Source: Sphingomonas sp. (GTDB lineage Bacteria > Pseudomonadota > Alphaproteobacteria > Sphingomonadales > Sphingomonadaceae). From it: a stretch of DNA of 64,000 nt. Location of the stretch: positions 5,191 through 69,190 of the forward strand of contig JAICSX010000009.1 of assembly GCA_025936675.1 (NCBI GenBank), in the 5' to 3' direction. Both the position numbers and the translations under genes were made by a program. The notes beneath the pieces are model-generated. The model saw nothing but the letters and a program-made list of their open reading frames with translations. It searched no databases and was not told where the DNA came from. Below, piece by piece: positions 18,064 to 26,156 of this stretch (positions within the stretch are counted from its first letter, which is position 1; the number at the start of each line of letters is the position of its first letter).

Positions 18064-19442
18064 TCGCGAAGCCGCTGCCGCGAAGCCGGACGAAGCGCAT
18101 CGAACAAAGCAGCGATCTTCTCCGGGGACTTGTGGCCCGGACGCGCGTCCACCGCCGAGCCGACGTCGATCATGTAGGCGCCGAGCGCCATTGCCGCACG
18201 GGCGTTATGCGGTCCGATGCCACCCGCGATTACTGCGCGGGGCAATTCTGGATGATCCTTGATCGCCAACCAGTCGAAGCTGAGTCCGCTTCCACCGTCG
18301 GCATTATCGAAGACGATGCGGCCACCGCGGCCTGTCAGCGGCTCGCGGCCGACGCTGAGCGCGGTCCAGATCTCGCAGCTTTCGGGAAGCTCGCGGCGCA
18401 GGCTCCGGACATAGTCGAAATCCTCATGACCGTGCAGCTGCACTGCGTGGAGGTTCAGCAGGGTCGCGACATCGACAAGCCTCCCGAGCGGCGCATCGCG
18501 GAATACTCCCACGGGCAGCATGCCGAAGGCACAAACGGATCCGGCCAGCGGCGTGGCTTCGTCTGCCGTGACTTGGCGGGGGCTGCCAGGCACGAAGACG
18601 AAACCGGCGCAGGCCGCTGGCCGGGCAGCGCGGATGTCGGCGCTGCATCTCAATCCACATAATTTCACGCGCCCCACGGTGAGTTCGCGCGCGGCCTGGG
18701 CGGGTTCATCGGCGCTCATCAGCGACGAGCCGATGAGGAACCCGTCAACCGTGCCGGACAGCCGCTCGACGTCAGCGCGCGTCGCGATGCCGGACTCTGA
18801 GATCACGATGCGGTCCGGCGCGAGTGGTGCAAGCCGTTCAGTGGTCCGAAGGTCGACGCTGAGATCGCGAAGGTCGCGGTTGTTGATTCCGATCAGCGGC
18901 GCGCCCAGCGCAAGCGCCCGCAGCATCTCCGCCTCGTCATGGACCTCGACGAGCGAATCCATGCCGAACCGGCGCGCTTCGTCGATCATGACGCGTGCCT
19001 CTGCGTCATCGAGAAGCGAGAGCATCACCAGCACGGCATCGGCGCCGGCGATCCGCGCTTCGGCGACTTGGCGAAGGTCGATAAAGAAGTCCTTGGCGAG
19101 GATCGGCCCTTCGAAGTGGCGGCGAGCTGCCGCGACATCGTCGAGCGAACCGCCGAAGTAGGAACGGTCGCATAGAACGCTCAGCGCATCGGCGACGCCG
19201 GCATAGCCGCGTGCGATCGCTGCCGGGTCGGCGGTGCGGCGGATCATGCCGGCCGAGGGAGAGGCACGCTTGATCTCGAGGATGAACCGCGCGCCATTGT
19301 TCGCCATTGCCGCGGCAAGGCTCCGGCGCGTCGGCTTCGCAAGGCCGCGCAGCGCCTCCAACGAGACGCCGTCGAAGCGCTCCTTCAGCTCTTCCCGCTT
19401 TGCTGAAGCGATCTTGCCGAGAACGCCCGGCGCGTCAGCCAC
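18054..19442 (-). CDS. trpC: Fused TrpC-TrpF: indole-3-glycerol phosphate synthase / phosphoribosylanthranilate isomerase
   Basis: A 462-residue bifunctional protein that isomerises phosphoribosylanthranilate (TrpF half) and cyclises the product to indole-3-glycerol phosphate (TrpC half). TrpC covers about 1-255 ([40 protein letters not shown]); TrpF covers about 258-462 ([31 protein letters not shown]). The fusion and the wording of these motifs match the enteric TrpCF type. The GTG at 19442 is chosen as start: it overlaps the trpD stop by eight bases (GTGGCTGA) and gives the normal TrpC N-terminus, although the frame is open much further upstream inside trpD. Confidence 0.93.
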   Translation of the reverse strand: MADAPGVLGKIASAKREELKERFDGVSLEALRGLAKPTRRSLAAAMANNGARFILEIKRASPSAGMIRRTADPAAIARGYAGVADALSVLCDRSYFGGSLDDVAAARRHFEGPILAKDFFIDLRQVAEARIAGADAVLVMLSLLDDAEARVMIDEARRFGMDSLVEVHDEAEMLRALALGAPLIGINNRDLRDLSVDLRTTERLAPLAPDRIVISESGIATRADVERLSGTVDGFLIGSSLMSADEPAQAARELTVGRVKLCGLRCSADIRAARPAACAGFVFVPGSPRQVTADEATPLAGSVCAFGMLPVGVFRDAPLGRLVDVATLLNLHAVQLHGHEDFDYVRSLRRELPESCEIWTALSVGREPLTGRGGRIVFDNADGGSGLSFDWLAIKDHPELPRAVIAGGIGPHNARAAMALGAYMIDVGSAVDARPGHKSPEKIAALFDALRPASRQRLRECA

Positions 19443-20511
19443 GGCTTGTCTCGATGTATGTGTCGAGGACCTTCGCAGCCTGCCCGGAAAGAAGGACGTC
19501 GCGAGCCTGGTCTGCCGCTTCCTTGAGACTCGTGGTCTTGCCGGCAGTGTGCAGCAGGGCCGCAGCGTTGAGGATGGTGATGTCGCTTTCCGCCACCGCG
19601 CCGCGGCCCGACAAGAGCGCTCGAAGCCGTGCCGCGTTCTCTGCGGGATCGCCGCCGGTAACGACATTGAGCGGCGCCCGCTCGATTCCGGCCTCTTCCG
19701 GGGTGATCGCCAATTCGCTGATGTCGCCGTCCGACAGGCGAACCGCCTGCGTCTCGCCGTGCAGCGCAACTTCGTCGAGCCCGGAGCCATGGACGACGAG
19801 GGCCTGGGCGACTCCCATTGCATTCAATGTCTCGGCGATGCGTCGCAGCATCCGCGGGTCGGCAACACCGAGCAGCTGCACTGGCGGGCGCGCCGGATTG
19901 ATGCAGGGACCGAGCAGATTCATGATGGTTCGGACGGCGAGCTGGCGGCGGACCAGCGCCGCATGCTTCATTCCCGGATGATAGGCGGGCGCGAAGAGGA
20001 AGCAGAAGCCGGTCTCGTCGAGCAAGGCTCTCGCCCGCTCAGGCGACAACTCTATTGTTGCGCCAAGGGCCTCGAGGACGTCCGCCGATCCGCAGCGCGA
20101 GCTTACGCTGCGATTGCCATGCTTGGCGATCGGAAGCCCCGCAGCAGCAGCGACGAACGCTGTCGCCGTCGAGACATTGATCAGTCCCGACCCATCGCCT
20201 CCTGTCCCGCAACAGTCAGCGAACAAATAATCGGGCCGTTCGAACGGTTGCGCTGCGGCGGACAATGCCCGAGCCGCGCCGATCATCTCCTCGGCAGTCT
20301 CGCCCTTCATTCGAAGCGCGATGAGCATGCCGGCAATCTCGGCTGGTTCGAGGCGACCGAGCACCAGGCGCTCGAACAGATGCTCGGATCCGGCTGCATC
20401 GAGGTCTTCGCCGGCGAGAAGCTTCGGAAGCGGATTGGGAACGGGAACGTCGACCGGCAAGTGCGTGTCGGCCGGAACAGCATTGTCCGCGAGTAGAGTT
20501 GCAATCGTCAT
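19435..20511 (-). CDS. trpD: Anthranilate phosphoribosyltransferase
   Basis: Transfers phosphoribose from PRPP to anthranilate. The protein has 358 residues with the PRPP motif CGTGGDGS and the KHGNRSVSS and NLLGPCINP segments intact. QPFERPDYLFAD directly before the PRPP motif resembles E. coli TrpD. The first 28 or so residues precede the usual start of the fold and could be a remnant of the linker that joins TrpG to TrpD in enteric bacteria, which is speculation. No trpE or trpG lies upstream; instead there is a leader peptide and terminator. Confidence 0.95.
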   Translation of the reverse strand: MTIATLLADNAVPADTHLPVDVPVPNPLPKLLAGEDLDAAGSEHLFERLVLGRLEPAEIAGMLIALRMKGETAEEMIGAARALSAAAQPFERPDYLFADCCGTGGDGSGLINVSTATAFVAAAAGLPIAKHGNRSVSSRCGSADVLEALGATIELSPERARALLDETGFCFLFAPAYHPGMKHAALVRRQLAVRTIMNLLGPCINPARPPVQLLGVADPRMLRRIAETLNAMGVAQALVVHGSGLDEVALHGETQAVRLSDGDISELAITPEEAGIERAPLNVVTGGDPAENAARLRALLSGRGAVAESDITILNAAALLHTAGKTTSLKEAADQARDVLLSGQAAKVLDTYIETSRG

Positions 20512-20530
20512 GATCTCAGGTCCTGGAAAT

Positions 20531-20553
20531 AAAAAAGCCCGCCGGTGGCGGGC
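20531..20553 (-). terminator. Trp attenuator (intrinsic terminator in the leader)
   Basis: On the minus strand GCCCGCC pairs with GGCGGGC across a 3-base loop (20537-20553), followed by six Ts (20531-20536). It sits 30 bases downstream of the trpL stop and 19 bases upstream of the trpD ATG, exactly where a transcription attenuator should be. Confidence 0.88.
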
Positions 20554-20582
20554 GGGCGTTCGATGATCGGTTTGTTAGTCGA

Positions 20583-20672
20583 TCAGTCGCGCCATCGCGC
20601 CGCAAGGGTCGCTCCGCGCCACCACCAGAGGCGGGCGGTCGAATGTGCAGCGATGGCGACCAGGTTCGTCAT
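20583..20672 (-). CDS. trpL: Trp operon leader peptide with WWW control codons
   Basis: A 29-residue leader peptide beginning MTNLVAIAAHS and containing three consecutive Trp codons (20619-20627) plus a fourth (20592-20594) three residues before the stop. In attenuation, ribosome stalling at Trp codons when charged tRNA-Trp is scarce prevents the downstream terminator (20531-20553) from forming. A weak AGGA lies 10 bases before the ATG. A possible promoter has TTGACC at 20706-20711 with only a poor -10 hexamer 17 bases later. The 143 bases between trpL and the upstream SDR gene hold no other gene. Confidence 0.85.
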   Translation of the reverse strand: MTNLVAIAAHSTARLWWWRGATLAARWRD

Positions 20673-20814
20673 TCGAATCGCGTCCTAATGCAGCGACTTG
20701 GCCTTGGTCAACGCCCCTTGGCGGTCGCCGCGCTCGATATGCAGATGGGGAGCTGAATTGATCCTGGTCCATCAACACGCGCAGTCTGCTTTGCGGCCCA
20801 TCACAGGCGCGGAC

Positions 20815-21555
20815 TTACAGTTTTGTCTTATGGAAGACGGCCGCCGGCACGTTCCTGATCGCCATCATGATGGCCCGCCAGTAGCGAGGAACATAAACTA
20901 CGGGTTTGCTACCAACCGCAGCCGCGTGGATCAGCTTCGCTACCTTCTCTGGAGAACTCCAGAGCATTCCCTTCTTCGTGATGTGCGCCGTCATTGCCGT
21001 GTCGACAAAGCCAGGTTTCACGAGCACTGCCCGGGCACCTGAACCGGCCAGCCGGTGAGCGATGCCCTCGATGAGAACCGCAAGTCCCGCTTTTGTGGAA
21101 CCGTAAAGATAATTCGACTGGCGGCCCCGATCGCCCGCAACGGAACCGATCACCAAGAGGACGCCGCTGCGGTTCGCCTCGAGGTAATTGGCAGCGGCGA
21201 GCGACCACAAAGCCGCGGAACGGTAATTCGTGTCGATCAGCGTAGCGGCTGCGCGCAGGTCTATCTCAAGGCTTCGCTGCTCGCCCAGGGTTCCGTAGGC
21301 AATCAGGACGACGTCGATGCCGCCGAGCGTCGCGGCCCATCGAGGGAAGGATTCCTCGGGATAGGCAGCGGTCAGATCAGCGGCCTCGACTTCGACCCGC
21401 GACGCGCCACGAACCTTGAGGTCCGCCGCAACGACTTCGAGCCGCGCGATGTCGCGTCCGATCAGCAGCAATTCCGCGCCTTCGGCTGCATACAGCCGGC
21501 ATGTCGCCTCTGCTATCTCCGAGAGCGCACCCAGAACGAGGACCCGGGAGCTCAT
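20815..21555 (-). CDS. SDR-family reductase, DprE2-like
   Basis: A 246-residue short-chain dehydrogenase. The catalytic pair is in NYLYGSTKAGL (YxxxK), with the Ser in VIGSVAGDRG. The cofactor loop VLVLGALSEIAEATCRLYA departs from the usual TGxxxGIG in the way DprE2 proteins do. DprE2 reduces the 2-keto intermediate of polyprenyl-phosphate pentose to the D-arabinose form with NAD(P)H. The assignment depends strongly on the adjacent DprE1-like gene, whose TGA overlaps this ATG by four bases. The frame is open upstream, but the ATG at 21555 is the coupled start. Confidence 0.82.
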   Translation of the reverse strand: MSSRVLVLGALSEIAEATCRLYAAEGAELLLIGRDIARLEVVAADLKVRGASRVEVEAADLTAAYPEESFPRWAATLGGIDVVLIAYGTLGEQRSLEIDLRAAATLIDTNYRSAALWSLAAANYLEANRSGVLLVIGSVAGDRGRQSNYLYGSTKAGLAVLIEGIAHRLAGSGARAVLVKPGFVDTAMTAHITKKGMLWSSPEKVAKLIHAAAVGSKPVVYVPRYWRAIMMAIRNVPAAVFHKTKL

Positions 21556-22895
21556 AGACCGATCCTCTTCTTGAAATCTGAATTGCAGACCGGATCGACG
21601 AATTGCCGGAATTGATCGAGCCCCGGATAACCGCGGACGAATGCCTCGGACGGCATCCGGATATCCTTCGCAGCATAATGACGCCCGCCCGCCGCGGTGA
21701 CGATCGCGTCCAGCCGGGCCAGGAGATCGAGCGTAAGCCTCTCCCGGTTTCGGAAATCGAGTGCGAGCGTCAGTCCGGGCATCGGGAATGACAAGATGCC
21801 TGGGCTTGGCAAGTCGCCGAACCGTTTCAACACGGCCAGGAAGGAGCCCTCGCCGCTCTTTGCGATTTCTTTTAAGAGAGCTCGGACAGGCTCGCGGCCG
21901 GCCGCATCCGGAATCACGCACTGGTACTGATAAAAGCCGCTGCGCCCATAAAGCCGGTTCCAGTGAAGGATCGAATCCAGCGGGTATAGAAATGGGTCAT
22001 AATGGCAGATCGCTCTTCCCGACTGCCGGCGTCCGTTCGCATGGTAGAGCTGGTTGAAGGTACGCAGTGTCAAACGATTGAGCAGTCCGCCGAGGCGGTC
22101 CGTCGGCATCGATCGCTTCTGATCCGTGTGCACGCGGAGGATGCCGTCTTTCGCCCACTCGCCAGTCGTGACTATGCCGCGCCCCAGATTGCTGCCGGAG
22201 GCCGTACAGTCGATCCACGCCACCGAATGCTCGGAAGTTGAACCAGCATCGAGCCCGTCGCAGACTTGATCGAGGCCACCGCAGGCGGCCGTCTCGATTT
22301 CGAGTTGCGATGAAGCGATGGGCGCAAGCTGGAGTTCGACCTCCGTGATGATTCCGGTGAGCCCAAGTCCGCCGATTGTCGCGGCGAATAGATCCGCTCT
22401 TAGAGATGGGCTGATGCCCAGAGTCCCCTCGTCCGATCGCTCGAGAATGAGGCGTCGGATATGCCGCCCGAAGGTTCCGGCTCTGTGGTGATTCTTTCCG
22501 TGGACGTCATTCGCAACTGCGCCGCCCAGCGTGACGAACCGTGTGCCGGGCGTCACAGGTACGAAGAAGCCCATCGGCACGAAAGTCTTCAAAAGCGCAT
22601 CGATCGTGAGCCCCGCTTCAGCGACGAGCACGCCGGTCGCTGGGTCGAAGCTCCTGATGCGATCGAGACCGGTCATGTCGACGATGCGGCCTTCGTTCGC
22701 CAAACAGACGTCGCTGTACGATCTCAGTTTGCCGACGGCGAGACGGGAATTTGGCGATGCCGCGTTCCATCGCCGGACGTCGTCGGCGAAGCGGGGACGA
22801 GCGACATGGTGGATCCGGTTGCCGATGCGGCCCCAGGAGCGCAAGTCGTGGCGGCTGTTGAATTCCACGTCAGCCGACCAGCGCTGCTGCGCCAA
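21552..22895 (-). CDS. FAD-dependent oxidoreductase, DprE1-like (polyprenyl-phosphate ribose 2'-oxidase)
   Basis: The 447-residue flavoprotein has an N-terminal FAD-binding type 4 domain. The segment VPVTPGTRFVTLGGAVA, followed by NDVHGKNHHRAGTFG (near residues 108-140), matches the DprE1 signature, and the C-terminal AAKDIRMP matches the region around the DprE1 active-site lysine. DprE1 oxidises decaprenyl-phosphoryl-ribose at C2, the first half of its epimerisation to the arabinose donor. The gene overlaps the HAD-UbiA gene upstream by 26 bases and the DprE2-like gene downstream by four, so all three should be translated together. Confidence 0.87.
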   Translation of the reverse strand: MAQQRWSADVEFNSRHDLRSWGRIGNRIHHVARPRFADDVRRWNAASPNSRLAVGKLRSYSDVCLANEGRIVDMTGLDRIRSFDPATGVLVAEAGLTIDALLKTFVPMGFFVPVTPGTRFVTLGGAVANDVHGKNHHRAGTFGRHIRRLILERSDEGTLGISPSLRADLFAATIGGLGLTGIITEVELQLAPIASSQLEIETAACGGLDQVCDGLDAGSTSEHSVAWIDCTASGSNLGRGIVTTGEWAKDGILRVHTDQKRSMPTDRLGGLLNRLTLRTFNQLYHANGRRQSGRAICHYDPFLYPLDSILHWNRLYGRSGFYQYQCVIPDAAGREPVRALLKEIAKSGEGSFLAVLKRFGDLPSPGILSFPMPGLTLALDFRNRERLTLDLLARLDAIVTAAGGRHYAAKDIRMPSEAFVRGYPGLDQFRQFVDPVCNSDFKKRIGL

Positions 22896-24360
22896 AGCTT
22901 GCGAGCACTCCGAGCCCGAGGCACACGCTCGTGCGGTCGCTTACGGCGAACGCCACCGGATCATCGTTTAGGCTGCCGCGGCCACACAACAGCCAGACCC
23001 GGCCGAGCCAAAGCCCAAGCAAGATCGGGACCGCCCAGAGCAGCTGGGGCGAACGATAGATCGCAAAGCCAAATGCTTCATTGATGAGGTAGAGCACGAG
23101 CACGACGACCGCCGACAGCGCTGAGGAGGCGCCGAGCGAGGCGACCAGCGGAGCGTCGGCCGCGATGTAGCCGCGGCCGCTCGTGGAGGTCAGGCCGGAT
23201 GCGCACTTTCGCTTCAGCTCGATCGAGCGCTTAGCGAGAGCAAGCGAGAGGAACAGGAACATGGAGAAGACCGCCAGCCATGAGGAGAGACGCACATGCG
23301 CGGCGACGGCGCCAATCCCAAGCCGCATTGTGAACAGCGCGGCAAGCACGACAACGTCGAGCACCGGCACTCGCTTAAGGTAGATCGAATAGCTGAGCGT
23401 CCCTGCGCAGTAGAGGAGAAGGGCGTAGAGAACGCCCGCTCCCGATGTGACGAAGGCAATGCCCAATGCGATCGCCAGCAGCGCGGTCGCGCACATCGCA
23501 CCGTGCCGAATTGCGAGAGCGCCACTGGCGAAGGGCCGATTGCGCTTGCTCCAATGCTGGCGGTCTGACTCGAGGTCCAGGAGGTCGTTGATGATATAGG
23601 TCGCCGAAGCCGCAAGTCCCGTCGCGAAGAAGGCGGCGCAGCACGCCCCCCAGCTGCGTAGGTCGAGTAAATGACCGGCAAGCAGAAGCGGCAGGAAGAT
23701 GAGCCCGTTCTTCGCCCACTGATGGAGCCGCAGGGCCCGCATCCAGTCGCGAAAAGTGCCCCGTGTATGCGCAAACTCGGCCTCGAGAATCGTGACCTGC
23801 CGAAGCCGATCCCGAATGCGAAGGTTGCGGCCGCCGAAAACCGCGAAACGCGCTTCGTTCCAGATGGGCAGGTCGGCCGCGGCGTCCCCCGCATAAGAAT
23901 AGCCGCCAGGAAAGAGCTCGCGCAGTGCACGCGCCTTGTGAGCTCCCTTGAGATTGACCCTGTCACACGACCCAAGCACGTCGCTTATGAACTCGAAGCG
24001 GGCGCAGACCTTCGCAGCCAGGTCGCGGTTAGCTGCGGTCGCCGCAATGACCGTCCGACCGCCGTCAGCTGCCGTTCGTGCGTAATCGGCTAGCCCTTCG
24101 TTGACGGGTAGCAGGTCGATTGCAAGTTCCGTCCGCGCGGCTAGCTGCGCCTTGAGATTAGCGATCCCGCGGCAGAGCCACAGCACAAGCTTGAACAGGC
24201 CAAGCGGCTCGCGCTTGACATATTGAAGCAGGGCTTCGAGCAGGAGGTCGGTGCGGAGCAGCGTTCCGTCGAGATCGAGCACCAGCGGGTACGCTTTATT
24301 CAGTTCGGGGGCATGTGTTGGGGAGGCGCCCTCGAACTCGGGCGCAAACGCTACTCTCAC
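22870..24360 (-). CDS. HAD phosphatase-UbiA prenyltransferase fusion, probable polyprenyl-phosphate phosphoribose synthase/phosphatase
   Basis: A 496-residue two-domain protein. Residues 25-205 are a HAD phosphatase (nucleophile motif LVLDLDGTLL; GDAAADLPIW near 157). From about 215 on is a UbiA-type membrane prenyltransferase with NDLLDLESDR, then KRNRPFASG, and YSIYLKRVPVLDVVVLAALF, the pattern of phosphoribosyl-transferring DPPR synthases rather than quinone enzymes. Expected chemistry: PRPP plus polyprenyl phosphate gives the 5-phosphoribose lipid, which the HAD part dephosphorylates for the DprE1-like enzyme. Rhizobial Nod-factor arabinosylation loci (noeCHOP) are a known parallel. The start is a GTG with a strong GGAGGGGAG site. 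Confidence 0.85.
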   Translation of the reverse strand: MRVAFAPEFEGASPTHAPELNKAYPLVLDLDGTLLRTDLLLEALLQYVKREPLGLFKLVLWLCRGIANLKAQLAARTELAIDLLPVNEGLADYARTAADGGRTVIAATAANRDLAAKVCARFEFISDVLGSCDRVNLKGAHKARALRELFPGGYSYAGDAAADLPIWNEARFAVFGGRNLRIRDRLRQVTILEAEFAHTRGTFRDWMRALRLHQWAKNGLIFLPLLLAGHLLDLRSWGACCAAFFATGLAASATYIINDLLDLESDRQHWSKRNRPFASGALAIRHGAMCATALLAIALGIAFVTSGAGVLYALLLYCAGTLSYSIYLKRVPVLDVVVLAALFTMRLGIGAVAAHVRLSSWLAVFSMFLFLSLALAKRSIELKRKCASGLTSTSGRGYIAADAPLVASLGASSALSAVVVLVLYLINEAFGFAIYRSPQLLWAVPILLGLWLGRVWLLCGRGSLNDDPVAFAVSDRTSVCLGLGVLASFGAAALVG

Positions 24361-24460
24361 AACTACTCCCCTCCACTAATCGTAATCCATGTTGTTGATC
24401 GATCGTGGTAAACGTCCGGTTAAAGCGGTTGGTCGTGCAAGACCGAAATGCTCCCCGCCC

Positions 24461-26050
24461 TTAGCTGTGTGAAAGGCCCTTGCCGGCTGGCGTGACCTTG
24501 AAGACGGTGAAAAAGCTTCCCCTGCCGACTTCGGTCAGCAGTGCCGGATTGAAGTTGTGGTGGCGGCCGAAGTCATAGCAGATCACGTAATCGAACTTGT
24601 TCGGCCAGCCGAGTGCGAACCCTGCGCCATTCTCCCGCGCGAGTTTCGCGAGCGCAGGGTCCGGCTTGATAAAGCGGTTGGCGATCTCGGGGGAATAGGG
24701 CTGGCCTGTCGGCGTATCGACCCTTTCGTAGGCTGGCGTGACGGAAAGCGGCTGCATTCCGATTCCGGTGAACTCCAGCGGATTGAAGATCCGGCGGTCG
24801 ATCGTGAGGTAGCTCGTTACATGAGAGTAAGCGAGCGGATCGGCCACAAAGCCCGTCCCGTCGCCGGCGACCGTCAGCACTTTCGCGTTCGCGGGGAAGA
24901 TCCCGTCGGCCTGGCGAAGCTCGTCCACCTGATTGCTGAATGCCAACCAGATGCTTGCAGCCGACCATAATTGAAAGGCTGCAAAGGCCGCCGCCGTCCC
25001 GCCGAGGACCAACGTGATTTCCCGCTCACGCCGGCACGGCTGAAGCGCTGCGAAGAACAGATAAGCGAGCGCCACCAAGAGTCGCGAATCGACATCGACG
25101 GCGTTCTCGACGCTGCTTGGGCACAGAAGCACGAAAGCGCCCGCTACGATGAGCGGCCAATGCATCCGCTCGTCGACGCGAACGACCTTGTTCCGGAGCA
25201 GAAAATACAGCGGCACCAGCAGCAATATGCCGAAAGCGCCAAGGCTCACGTGCTGCGCCATGAACAATGCCGGGAGCATCCGCGTCTTGTGAAAATAACC
25301 CACAACGAAATGCTCGTGGCCGCGGGGAACGAACACCAGAAGCAGCAGCGGCAGCGCAAATAACGCCAGCGTTCGCACAGCTCCTTGCACCACCCGAGCG
25401 GGCGTCGGGTGGGCGCCGCGCAACATCATCCCGAAGAATAGAAGCAAGGCGAAGCCAAGCGCGAACACATGGCAGAGAAAGATGAGCAGGCCGCCCGCGT
25501 TGCACAGAAAAAGCAGCCTTTCGAAGCGCTGCTCCCGACCGATCGACAAAGCCACTAGCAGGTAGGTTAGTGAGACGCCGGCGAGGAAGTTCATGTACCC
25601 CATCGTCGTCACGAGATTGAAGGCGATCGCAGGGAGCAGGAAGAGGAATGCGTTGGCGCGGCCGAATAGCCTCTGCTGGATCAGCCACGCCGAGAAATAG
25701 ATCAACGACAGCGACCCGGCAGTCACCAGTCTCAGCACCATCGACGGGGACACAATGCCGCAGAGCGGCGCATTCACGAGATCGATCGCGAGATTGGGGA
25801 TAATCGCGAACTGATACCGGTACATCGCGGCAACTGCCGGATCGCCGGGATTGCACGCAAGCGTTAGGCGCGCGGCGTGGTTGGCGAAGTCGACGATTGG
25901 CGGCTGAGCGATTGCAAGGAAAGGGATGAGGCTTCCGCAGCACAGCACCAGGTAGGTGCAGACAATCGCCGCCTCGGCTAGCTGCCTCCGGTCCGGCGAA
26001 CTCCCTAACGGACTCAACCATTCACCCGCCGTCCCGGTCGACGCCCCCAT
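24461..26050 (-). CDS. Polytopic membrane protein, GT-C-like; candidate arabinosyltransferase
   Basis: A 529-residue protein with roughly ten membrane helices and a soluble C-terminal part from about residue 390. An acidic/His motif in the first periplasmic loop (PPIVDFANHAARL, near residue 52) resembles the catalytic loop of GT-C enzymes that use polyprenyl-phosphate sugars. It lies 100 bases upstream of the HAD-UbiA gene on the same strand, so it is a natural candidate for the enzyme that uses the arabinose lipid made next door. That role is inference from place and topology. The ATG at 26050 has AGGAG six bases upstream; a TTG two codons earlier is less likely. Confidence 0.7.
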   Translation of the reverse strand: MGASTGTAGEWLSPLGSSPDRRQLAEAAIVCTYLVLCCGSLIPFLAIAQPPIVDFANHAARLTLACNPGDPAVAAMYRYQFAIIPNLAIDLVNAPLCGIVSPSMVLRLVTAGSLSLIYFSAWLIQQRLFGRANAFLFLLPAIAFNLVTTMGYMNFLAGVSLTYLLVALSIGREQRFERLLFLCNAGGLLIFLCHVFALGFALLLFFGMMLRGAHPTPARVVQGAVRTLALFALPLLLLVFVPRGHEHFVVGYFHKTRMLPALFMAQHVSLGAFGILLLVPLYFLLRNKVVRVDERMHWPLIVAGAFVLLCPSSVENAVDVDSRLLVALAYLFFAALQPCRREREITLVLGGTAAAFAAFQLWSAASIWLAFSNQVDELRQADGIFPANAKVLTVAGDGTGFVADPLAYSHVTSYLTIDRRIFNPLEFTGIGMQPLSVTPAYERVDTPTGQPYSPEIANRFIKPDPALAKLARENGAGFALGWPNKFDYVICYDFGRHHNFNPALLTEVGRGSFFTVFKVTPAGKGLSHS

Positions 26051-26156
26051 ATGCAACTCCTACTGGGTGAGCCTCACGCCCACCGATCCGGCGCCGCCCG
26101 CCTAGCGAAACTTGGTTAACGATGCGTAAGGAACGGACGGCTAGCGAACTGAATGG

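Noticed and set aside
20575..20778. A 67-codon minus-strand frame over the trp leader
   Set aside because: A shorter frame in a different register has the WWW codons and stop placement expected for trpL; this one has neither.
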